From the NCBI RefSeq assembly GCF_023161965.1, contig NZ_JALNTY010000001.1:533501-597500 (forward strand): a stretch of 64,000 bases of DNA, written 5' to 3'. Each line of letters starts with the position of its first letter. The stretch's first letter is position 1. Under the pieces are notes generated by a model that was not told where the DNA came from, did not search any database, and was given only the letters and a program-made list of their open reading frames with translations. Origin of the DNA: Anaerosoma tenue (GTDB lineage Bacteria; Actinomycetota; Coriobacteriia; Anaerosomatales; Anaerosomataceae). The translations under genes were made by a program, and so were the position numbers. This document shows positions 55,741-64,000 of the stretch, piece by piece.

Positions 55741-57030
55741 ATGTCGCTCGTCCGTCCGTTTCGCGCCCGCATGTACCGGCATGAGCCCGGAGCCGATCTG
55801 AGCGACCTGACCGCTCCACCGTACGACGTGGTGAACCCCGAGCAACGTGCTGCACTTCTCGCCCGCAACGACCACAACGTCGTGGCCCTTGAGCTCCCCG
55901 ACGGACCACTGGATCCGACTGTCCCCGGGAACCGCTACGAGACCGGTGCGGAGACATGGCGCCGATGGCACGACGAGGGAATCCTCGTAGAGGACGCTTC
56001 GCCTGCGATCTACGTCGTCGAGCAGTCCTGGAAACACGAGGGCACGCCGATCAGGCGACGCGGCTTCATCTCCGCGGTGCGGCTGCACCCGTTCTCAGAC
56101 GGCGTGGTGCTGCCTCACGAGCGGACCCTGCCCAAAGCGATCTCGGACCGTCTCGACCTCACCAGGGCGACCGCGGCGAACCTCAGCCAGGTCTTCGGAC
56201 TGTTCTCCGACCCCGCCGGTGAGACCGGCGCACTGTTCGACGCGGCAACGGCAGGCGAGCCCCTTTGCACCTCCACCGATGCCGACGGAGTCGTCAGCCG
56301 CCTGTGGGCGATCCGCGACGCCGCCGCCATCGACGCGGTCTCGGCGATCGTCGGTGAGCGCCAGGTGTTCATCGCCGACGGACATCACCGCTACACGACC
56401 GCCCTCGCGTATCGGGACGAACGCCGCGCCGCTGACGCCGCTGCGGGACGCACGCCGATCGATCCGGCCTACGATTTCGTGATGATGACGCTCGTGAATA
56501 TGGACGACCCTGACCTCCTCGTGCTGCCTACCCACCGTCGTGCGCGCGCGGCGGGTGCGTTCGATGTCGAGGGGTTCTGGCGCGCGCTCTCGGAGCGATT
56601 CGACCTCACTCCCATAGAGCACTCGCCCGCATCAGCGCTCGAGGACGCCGACCGGTCCGCGTTCGTGGTGCGGACGGCGGACGGTTCGACGCGACTCGCC
56701 ATGATCAAGGCGGATCTCGACCCAGCGCGGGTCATCGAGGGCGACCACTCGGACGGCTGGAAGCGGCTCGATGTGACCGTGCTCCAGGAACTGATCCTCA
56801 AGCCCCTCCTCGGCATAGACCCTGACGTGCCGGAGACCCTCGACAGGTTGTCCTTCGCGAAGACCGTGGATGACGCCTTCGCCGAGGGCGCCGACGCCAC
56901 GTTCCTGCTCAAAGCGACCCGAATGGATCAGCTTCGCCAGGTGGCTCTGGCCGGAGAGACCATGCCGCAGAAGTCGACGTACTTCTATCCCAAGCTCGCC
57001 TCCGGCCTGGTGATGCGCTCGCTCGCCTGA
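55741..57030 (+). CDS. DUF1015 family protein
   Basis: 429 residues from ATG 55741, with GGGGAGG just upstream; the longer frame runs through azlD and is not used. DUF1015 motifs: SLVRPFRARMYR, LTAPPYDVVNPEQRAALLAR, VFIADGHHRYTTALAYRDER and TYFYPKLASGLVM. The family is predicted to act as a kinase- or hydrolase-like enzyme in amino acid metabolism, but activity is unproven. Cytoplasmic. Full length. Confidence 0.9.
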   Translation: MSLVRPFRARMYRHEPGADLSDLTAPPYDVVNPEQRAALLARNDHNVVALELPDGPLDPTVPGNRYETGAETWRRWHDEGILVEDASPAIYVVEQSWKHEGTPIRRRGFISAVRLHPFSDGVVLPHERTLPKAISDRLDLTRATAANLSQVFGLFSDPAGETGALFDAATAGEPLCTSTDADGVVSRLWAIRDAAAIDAVSAIVGERQVFIADGHHRYTTALAYRDERRAADAAAGRTPIDPAYDFVMMTLVNMDDPDLLVLPTHRRARAAGAFDVEGFWRALSERFDLTPIEHSPASALEDADRSAFVVRTADGSTRLAMIKADLDPARVIEGDHSDGWKRLDVTVLQELILKPLLGIDPDVPETLDRLSFAKTVDDAFAEGADATFLLKATRMDQLRQVALAGETMPQKSTYFYPKLASGLVMRSLA

Positions 57031-57055
57031 CGGCGACCAACAGATCCGGTGCCGT

Positions 57056-57895
57056 CTAGCCTCTTGAGACGGAGCGGAAACCGACGCCCCTGACGGTGCG
57101 GTGGACCAGCCGCGGACAGACCCTTCCGAGACGACACGCGTCGCAGCGAGGTTCCGCGGGACGGCAGTAGTCACGGCCTATGAGCCAGGTCGCCAGATCG
57201 AGCGTGCCCGGAGCCTCCGGACAGGCCTGCGCAGCGGCCTCACGTATAGCCTGCGGACTGTCCTTGTCCACGAGCCCGGCGCGCAGGAAAACGCGCCGGA
57301 CATGAACGTCGTACGCGACGCTCCCGGAGCTGGTGTCGCTGAGTGCGACCCCGAAATGACGGACGAGTATCTCGGCGGCCATCACGGCCTTCTTGGGACC
57401 GATGCCGTCGAACCGCTGGAGCCGCCACACCACCTCCGGGAGCGGCGTTCCGTCGGGCCATAGAGCGGCAGCCGAACCACCATAGTCATCGAGCAGGAGC
57501 TGCGCCGCCGCGCTGAGCCAACGCGGCAACGTCTTCACGAACCGGTGCAATGCCGGTGGCTCTGCCACGGCCGCGAAGACCGCATCCCGCTCGACGGCCA
57601 GACGGTGGAGGTCGAGGTGGCCGAGCCGCTCCTTCAGCAGATAGGGTCCCGCCCATGCCCGCTCGGCAGGTACCCCCTGGGTGAAGAGGACGCCGAGCAG
57701 GAACGCCTCGGGTGAGTGCTTGATCAGGTCATCTGCGGCCCGGGAGCCCGTGAACGTGCCGCCCACCTGGGCGGCGCCGCGCGCCGCAAGGTCCTCGCCG
57801 TAGGCCCGTAACGCAGCGGCTACCGAGTCGCTCGGACCCACCGCCTCCCCGCCCTGCCGCGCCGACGGACCCGACGAGGAGCGCCCGGCGTCCAT
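57056..57895 (-). CDS. Endonuclease III-like DNA glycosylase (HhH-GPD, 4Fe-4S)
   Basis: 279 residues from ATG 57895, which overlaps the upstream stop as TGATG. HhH motif LQRFDGIGPKKAVMAAEILV with the Lys expected for a lyase-type glycosylase, and catalytic Asp in YDVHVRRVF. The C-terminal four-Cys cluster CRPAEPRCDACRLGRVC has the 6-2-5 spacing of endonuclease III. It is longer and more diverged at the N-terminus than Nth. Lesion specificity is unknown. Coupled to a small Cys-rich protein. Confidence 0.86.
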   Translation of the reverse strand: MDAGRSSSGPSARQGGEAVGPSDSVAAALRAYGEDLAARGAAQVGGTFTGSRAADDLIKHSPEAFLLGVLFTQGVPAERAWAGPYLLKERLGHLDLHRLAVERDAVFAAVAEPPALHRFVKTLPRWLSAAAQLLLDDYGGSAAALWPDGTPLPEVVWRLQRFDGIGPKKAVMAAEILVRHFGVALSDTSSGSVAYDVHVRRVFLRAGLVDKDSPQAIREAAAQACPEAPGTLDLATWLIGRDYCRPAEPRCDACRLGRVCPRLVHRTVRGVGFRSVSRG

Positions 57896-58134
57896 CAGAG
57901 CCGCGGCCCGTTCGTCAGGAAGAAGGCGCAGCGCGTGCAGATCTCCTTGGCGGCTGCGGACCGGTCGATCGTTGGATCGAACACGAGTGCCGGATCGCTC
58001 GTGATCGCATGGGTGTCGCGGTCGCACTTGGCATAGAAACACGATATCGGACACTGCTCTGCCGGATCGATCGCATGCGGGCACCGCTCCCGCATCTCAT
58101 CGTCACACCCGCGCTCCGACCAGCAGGCCATCAT
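57895..58134 (-). CDS. Small cysteine-rich protein (two-CW-domain-like)
   Basis: 79 residues with eight Cys: CW near the start, CPHA, CPISC, KC and CTRCAFF. The pattern resembles the two-CW Cys-rich modules of small metal- or redox-binding proteins. Its stop overlaps the glycosylase start, suggesting a joint role. ATG 58134 follows an AAAGGTGAG-type site. Confidence 0.62.
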   Translation of the reverse strand: MMACWSERGCDDEMRERCPHAIDPAEQCPISCFYAKCDRDTHAITSDPALVFDPTIDRSAAAKEICTRCAFFLTNGPRL

Positions 58135-58205
58135 CTCACCTTTCGTCGACCGTCAGGGGCAGCGTACCCGATGGAAGGCCGCATGTGCACCTCGATGACA
58201 CACGA

Positions 58206-58253
58206 CCCGGGCGCGCTACCGCCCTGCCCCGCGTGAGAGGGCGCGCGCCCGGG
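58206..58253 (-). terminator. Hairpin after dcd
   Basis: CCCGGGCGCGC (58206-58216) pairs perfectly with its complement at 58243-58253 across a 26-base loop. It lies just beyond dcd on its own strand and probably ends the nrdJ-dcd transcript. No U-run. Confidence 0.55.
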
Positions 58254-58267
58254 CCCTGCGTCCACTC

Positions 58268-58831
58268 CTAGAGCCGGCTGCGGAACGACCGGCTCGGGGT
58301 GGGCTCTACCTGCCCCTGATACTTGCTGCCCAGCTCCGGCGATCCGTAAGGGCGCTCGACCGGGGTGGTCATCTGCATGAATGAGATCTGGCCGATCGCC
58401 ATGCCGGGCGTGAGCACGATAGGCAGGTTCGCAACGTTGCTCAGCTCGAGTGTGAGCGTGCCCAACCAACCGGGGTCGACATAGCCCGCGGTCGAATGGA
58501 TCAGCAGTCCCAGTCTGCCGAGTGAGGATTTCCCCTCCAGCCGCGCGACTATGTCGTCAGGCAGCTCGATACGTTCTATCGTGGCGCCGAGCACGAACTC
58601 CCCGGGGTGAAGCACGAACGGCTCACCGGTCGTGGCCTCCACCGCGTCCATGAGTCCTTGCTGCTCCATCGCAGGGTCGATGTACGGGTACCGTGAGTTC
58701 CTGAACACCTGGAACTGCGTTCCCAGGTGCAGGTCGATGCTGGACGGCTGGATATCCCGCTCGCTGCACGGATCGACCACGATCCGGCCAGCCGCCATCT
58801 GCTGCCGTATCGACCTATCCGAGAGGACCAT
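58268..58831 (-). CDS. dcd: dCTP deaminase, probably the bifunctional dUMP-forming type
   Basis: 187 residues. Motifs: QPSSIDLHLGTQFQVF, LEGKSSLGRLGLLIHSTAGY and VDPGWLGTLTLELSNVANLP with the catalytic Glu. The AGYVDPG and LELSNVANLP stretches match the actinobacterial bifunctional dCTP deaminase/dUTPase, which yields dUMP directly, better than the enterobacterial Dcd. Twelve bases after nrdJ, so dUMP for thymidylate is made from the same operon as dNTPs. Confidence 0.93.
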   Translation of the reverse strand: MVLSDRSIRQQMAAGRIVVDPCSERDIQPSSIDLHLGTQFQVFRNSRYPYIDPAMEQQGLMDAVEATTGEPFVLHPGEFVLGATIERIELPDDIVARLEGKSSLGRLGLLIHSTAGYVDPGWLGTLTLELSNVANLPIVLTPGMAIGQISFMQMTTPVERPYGSPELGSKYQGQVEPTPSRSFRSRL

Positions 58832-58843
58832 GTGCTCGCCCGC

Positions 58844-61117
58844 CTACGCGCACTTGCTGTAGCCGCACGCCCGGCACACGGCGCATCCGCTCTCGTGCTC
58901 GAGCGCGCCACCGCACTCGGGGCATGCTCCCGCAAGGTTCACGAGGCCATCGGTGTTCTTGGACACCGTAGTCGACGCATGACCGGTCTCCGCCCACTCC
59001 AGGTAATGCTCCATCGCGATTCCCACCGCGTCCGCGCACGAGAGGACTTTTCCGCCCTGCGCCCACGCCGGACTCGGACAGCGAATGCCGCGCAGATGCT
59101 TCAGTATCGCTTGTGGATCCACGCCCGCCCGCAATGAGACCGAGATCATCCGGGACAGCGCCTCGGACTGGCTCGCGGCGCATCCGCCGGACTTGCCCAT
59201 CTGAGTGAACACCTCGCACAGCCCCTGCTCGTCCGAGTTGATCGTCACGTACAGGTTGCCGCATCCGGTCTGTATCTTCTCAGTGCGACCCATCGTGACC
59301 GAAGGGCGTGGCCGTGGCTCGATCTCGCCGTGCCGGGTCACCTCGCCCGCATCGCCCTTGGCCGTCTTGCCCGTGGACAACACCTGGTTCTGCTTGCTGC
59401 CGTCACGGTAGATCGTGACACCCTTGACGCCCGACTCATGCGCGAGATCGTAGACCTGACGAACGTCATCGACAGTCGCTTCGTGCGCGAAGTTCACAGT
59501 CTTGGAGACGGCGTTGTCGGTGTGCTTCTGGAACGCGGCCTGCATACGGACATGCCACTCGGGCGAGATGTCGTGCGCAGTCACGAACGCCCGCTGTATG
59601 TCCTCCGGAACGCCTTCGATACCGTGCACGGAGCCGTGATCGGCGATCAGCGCCATCAACTCACGGCTATAGAAGCCCTGCTTGACGGCGATGTCCTCGA
59701 ACAGCGGGTTCACCTCGATGAGCCTGTCGTTATCCATCACGGTGCGGACGTACGACACAGCGAACAGGGGCTCTATGCCCGATGAACAATTGGCGATGAT
59801 GGACAGCGTGCCGGTGGGAGCGATCGTCGTTACCGTGGCGTTCCGCAAGCGCATTCCTTCGGGAGTGTCGTATATCGAACCCTCCCAGTTGGGGAACACG
59901 CCCCTTTCCTCGGCAAGTCTCATCGATGCCTGACGTGCCTCCGCCTCGATGAACCCCATGACCTTCTCACCCAATGCGACAGCCTCGTCGGAGTCGTAGC
60001 CCAGGCCCATCATGATGAGCATGTCCGCCCAGCCCATCACCCCGAGTCCGATCTTCCGATTACCGGCGACCAACTCCGCTATCTTCTCGAGCGGATACTG
60101 GTTGACCTCGATGACGTCGTCGAGGAAGCGAACTCCTCGATGGACGACGTCGGCAAGCCGATCCCAATCGATGTCCGGCCCCGCCTCTGACCAGCGCACG
60201 AACTTCGAGAGGTTGACGGACCCGAGGTTGCAGGCCTCGTACGGCAGCAGCGGCTGCTCTCCACAGGGATTGGTGGACTCGATCTCGCCGAGTGCGGGGG
60301 TGGGATTGTCGCGATTCATGCGATCGATGAAGATGATGCCCGGGTCACCCGTCGCCCATGCCATCTCCACGATCAGGTCATAGACCTCGCGCGCGTCGAG
60401 TTGGCCCGCGACGTCCTTGCTGCGCGGGTTCCGCAGGTCGTACATGTCGCCAGACTTCACGGCGTCCATGAACTCCTCGGTGAGTGCGACCGAGATGTTG
60501 AAGTTGGCGAAGTCGCCATCGAGCTTGCACTTCACGAAGTCGATGATGTCCGGGTGGTCGATCCTCAGCACGCCCATGTTCGCGCCGCGCCGGGTGCCGC
60601 CCTGCTTCACCGCCTCTGTCGCCTGGTTGAACACCCGCATGAACGAGATCGGACCGCTGCTGACGCCCTGGGTGGAGCGCACCTGGTCGCCGGCGGGGCG
60701 GAGACGCGAGAACGAGAAACCGGTACCCCCACCGGACTTGTGGATGATCGCGGTGTCCCGAACGGCGCCGAAGATCGAGTCCATCGAGTCTCCGACGGGC
60801 AGGACGAAGCACGCGGAGAGTTGCTGCAGTTCACGACCGGCATTCATCAGCGTGGGCGAGTTGGGCAGGAACTCGAGCGACGTCATCAGCTCATAGAAGT
60901 CGCGCGCGGCCTCTTCGACCTGTGCCTCCGTCGCACCGAAGGACGCCTCGGCCGAGGCGATGTTCTTCGCCACCCGGATGAACATATCGGATGGCTTCTC
61001 TATGGGCTGACCATCATCGTCCTTCTTGAGATACCGCTTCTGCAGGACCTTGAGGCTGTTCGGCGAGAGGGTCTCATCGATCGTCCTCGGGTAAGTGGCT
61101 GTGTCCTGCTCGGGCAT
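58844..61117 (-). CDS. nrdJ: Adenosylcobalamin-dependent ribonucleotide reductase (class II)
   Basis: 757 residues; needs B12 but not oxygen. Motifs: FLPNSPTLMNAG, CFVLPVGDSMDSIFGAV (Cys103), SGGGTGFSFSRLRP, GGTRRGANMG, the active-site NPCGEQ (Cys285) and IANCSSGIEPLF. The C-terminus carries a zinc-finger-like CPECGGALEHESGCAVC and a CRACGYSKC end that may re-reduce the active site. ATG 61117 has AGGAGGAG upstream. Two NrdR boxes lie in its promoter. No class I or III RNR is in view. Confidence 0.97.
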   Translation of the reverse strand: MPEQDTATYPRTIDETLSPNSLKVLQKRYLKKDDDGQPIEKPSDMFIRVAKNIASAEASFGATEAQVEEAARDFYELMTSLEFLPNSPTLMNAGRELQQLSACFVLPVGDSMDSIFGAVRDTAIIHKSGGGTGFSFSRLRPAGDQVRSTQGVSSGPISFMRVFNQATEAVKQGGTRRGANMGVLRIDHPDIIDFVKCKLDGDFANFNISVALTEEFMDAVKSGDMYDLRNPRSKDVAGQLDAREVYDLIVEMAWATGDPGIIFIDRMNRDNPTPALGEIESTNPCGEQPLLPYEACNLGSVNLSKFVRWSEAGPDIDWDRLADVVHRGVRFLDDVIEVNQYPLEKIAELVAGNRKIGLGVMGWADMLIMMGLGYDSDEAVALGEKVMGFIEAEARQASMRLAEERGVFPNWEGSIYDTPEGMRLRNATVTTIAPTGTLSIIANCSSGIEPLFAVSYVRTVMDNDRLIEVNPLFEDIAVKQGFYSRELMALIADHGSVHGIEGVPEDIQRAFVTAHDISPEWHVRMQAAFQKHTDNAVSKTVNFAHEATVDDVRQVYDLAHESGVKGVTIYRDGSKQNQVLSTGKTAKGDAGEVTRHGEIEPRPRPSVTMGRTEKIQTGCGNLYVTINSDEQGLCEVFTQMGKSGGCAASQSEALSRMISVSLRAGVDPQAILKHLRGIRCPSPAWAQGGKVLSCADAVGIAMEHYLEWAETGHASTTVSKNTDGLVNLAGACPECGGALEHESGCAVCRACGYSKCA

Positions 61118-61179
61118 CGTGGCTCCTCCTCGCGGTTCTCCTGCATGACGTGCCAGCGGACCTGTCTCGCCCCCCGTGG

Positions 61180-61224
61180 CACAAGATGTTGCGTCTTAAG
61201 AGTGTAGCCTCGCAACATATGGGG
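61180..61224 (-). promoter_or_regulatory. Two NrdR boxes upstream of nrdJ
   Basis: On the minus strand CCCCATATGTTGCG (61211-61224) and CGCAACATCTTGTG (61180-61193) both fit the NrdR box pattern C-x-C-x-A-x-AT-x-T-x-G-x-G. Their centres are 31 bases apart, three helical turns, as in known NrdR operators. They overlap the expected promoter about 60-110 bases before nrdJ. NrdR itself is not in the window. The rest of the 332-base gap shows only the hairpin at 61391-61430. Confidence 0.8.
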
Positions 61225-61390
61225 TGCAATGGGTCATACATCCCACGCGACGAACGGTAGCGTCAGAAGACCGTACGGCTATCTCGCGACCGTACCCGGA
61301 TAGATGGGCGTGACGAACGCCCAGTCCTGCGCGAACGCGCGACCCGGACCCGGGGCACGACACGGAGTACCGGTATCCACCTCGAGATAC

Positions 61391-61430
61391 GACAGGAGGC
61401 CGCCGCCCCTACGGGCGGCGGCCTCCTGTC
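61391..61430. terminator. 18-bp perfect stem-loop after the NifU-domain gene
   Basis: GACAGGAGGCCGCCGCCC and its exact complement flank a CTAC loop. It lies 20 bases beyond the NifU-domain gene, so it probably ends that transcript. No U-run on either side. Confidence 0.65.
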
Positions 61431-61449
61431 ATTCAGTAAAGGGTCAAGC

Positions 61450-61671
61450 CTAGACGGGCTCGACCCTCTGGACCTCGGGAACCTCTTCCTTCAGCACACG
61501 CTCGACGCCGTTGGCCAGTGTCAGCTGCGACATAGGGCAGCCCCGGCACGCACCCTGCAGTGCCACCTTGACCACGCCATCATCAGAGACATCCACCAAC
61601 TCGACGTCGCCACCGTCGGCCTGAAGGGCCGGACGGATCTTGTCGAGCGCTGCCTGGATACGATCCTTCAC
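61450..61671 (-). CDS. NifU C-terminal domain (Nfu-type) iron-sulfur carrier
   Basis: 73 residues from GTG 61671 (AAGGAG upstream); a longer frame is rejected. Shows the Nfu domain: RIQAALDKIRPALQADGGDV, then the cluster-binding pair CRGCPMS (Cys42 and Cys45). Transfers Fe-S clusters to client proteins. A TAGAAT box lies at 61768-61773. No NifS or SufB neighbours are present. Confidence 0.93.
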   Translation of the reverse strand: MKDRIQAALDKIRPALQADGGDVELVDVSDDGVVKVALQGACRGCPMSQLTLANGVERVLKEEVPEVQRVEPV

Positions 61672-61833
61672 GTGAGACTCCTTCCACAGACGGCCGGCGC
61701 CACGCCGGCCCTCGATCCACATGAGACTGCTCCGTGACGCACGCAGGCGCACGGGTCATACCGGGCGATTCTAGCAGATGCCGTGCCGGTTGCGGCGATG
61801 CGCTCGAAGTCACTTGAAGCGCGCCGAAACGGG

Positions 61834-61981
61834 ACGAGCCGTCGGATGTGTTCAGCAGCGTCCTACTCTCCCACGGACTACACCGCAGTACCATCGGCGC
61901 TGGAGGGCTTAACTTCCGAGTTCGGAATGGGATCGGGTGTACCCCCTCCGCCAAAGCCACTGAACACATCCGACGGCTCGT
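61834..61981. repeat. 22-bp inverted repeat bracketing 5S rRNA
   Basis: The bases at 61834-61855 are the exact complement of those at 61960-61981. In the transcript they form a long stem at the two ends of 5S rRNA, the kind of stalk cut during rRNA maturation. Confidence 0.8.
61851..61964 (-). rRNA. rrf: 5S ribosomal RNA
   Basis: About 114 bases. Contains the conserved core CCGATCCCATTCCGAACTCG and AAGTTAAGCCCTCCAGCGCC on the minus strand. The 5' and 3' ends are bracketed by a 22-bp complementary stem. Downstream of 23S, in the usual order. No tRNA in the 111-base 23S-5S spacer. Confidence 0.95.
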
Positions 61982-62075
61982 GACCGTCGAGTGTCGAAAC
62001 ACTCTTCTGCTTTCAAGTGCGCGCGGGGTGCTTCGCGCCCTGAGAGCTGCATAGCGAGTCGGAAAATGTTGAATA

Positions 62076-64000
<1,925 letters not shown>

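Noticed and set aside
61118..61449. Cobalamin riboswitch for the B12-dependent reductase
   Set aside because: No B12-box or matching fold was seen; the NrdR boxes explain regulation better.
61965..62075. tRNA in the 23S-5S spacer
   Set aside because: No cloverleaf or TTCGA arm could be drawn.

Overview
This is a GC-rich, densely packed bacterial chromosome segment in which most genes run on the minus strand. Gene content and protein style suggest an anaerobic or microaerophilic high-GC Gram-positive, most plausibly Actinomycetota of the class Coriobacteriia. The clues are a B12-dependent class II ribonucleotide reductase, a superoxide reductase, a SigB/RsbW pair, an actinobacterial-type dCTP deaminase, the PdxS/PdxT route to vitamin B6, and type IV pilus ATPases. 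This placement is inference from content; the 23S fragment would settle it.

Left end (1-8.8 kb): a type IV pilus / type II secretion cluster read leftwards. It contains PilB, a Roadblock/LC7 protein, a long DUF4388 protein, a small Ras-like GTPase, a membrane-anchored proline-rich protein, a second PilB and PilC (cut by the window edge). Two assembly ATPases therefore flank a small G-protein module that probably controls them.

8.8-28.5 kb, housekeeping genes: aroE, a YqeG phosphatase, an ABC exporter with a TPR protein, mltG, ruvX, alaS, an AI-2E transporter, a SigB-type sigma factor with a degenerate RsbW, rarA, a good 6S RNA candidate between the rarA and aspS neighbourhoods, aspS, hisS, a metallo-beta-lactamase-fold hydrolase and relA.

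28.5-43 kb: a 1211-residue fusion of RecJ exonuclease, HIRAN domain and RecQ-like helicase, which is the most striking gene here. It is followed by secF/secD/yajC, the queuosine genes tgt, queA and queH (with an ECF sigma/anti-sigma pair on the other strand between tgt and queA), a GDT1-type Mn exporter, folD, an isochorismatase-family hydrolase and a superoxide reductase.

43-61.7 kb: ruvC-ruvA-(membrane protein)-ruvB behind a LexA-type box, yebC, pdxT/pdxS, a DUF3048 lipoprotein, lgt, htpX/lemA, a rhomboid protease, azlC/azlD, a DUF1015 protein, an endonuclease III-like glycosylase coupled to a Cys-rich small protein, and the nrdJ-dcd operon. nrdJ has two well-spaced NrdR boxes and is followed by dcd, so dNTP and dUMP supply appear to be jointly controlled. 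A NifU-domain protein follows.

Right end: a 5S rRNA and about the 3' two-thirds of a 23S rRNA, both on the minus strand; the window ends inside 23S. No CRISPR array, insertion sequence, prophage or tRNA gene was recognised. Several minus-strand genes are translationally coupled (ATGA, GTGA or TGATG overlaps), and three promoters sit exactly six bases upstream of an ATG that lacks a Shine-Dalgarno sequence, suggesting leaderless mRNAs.
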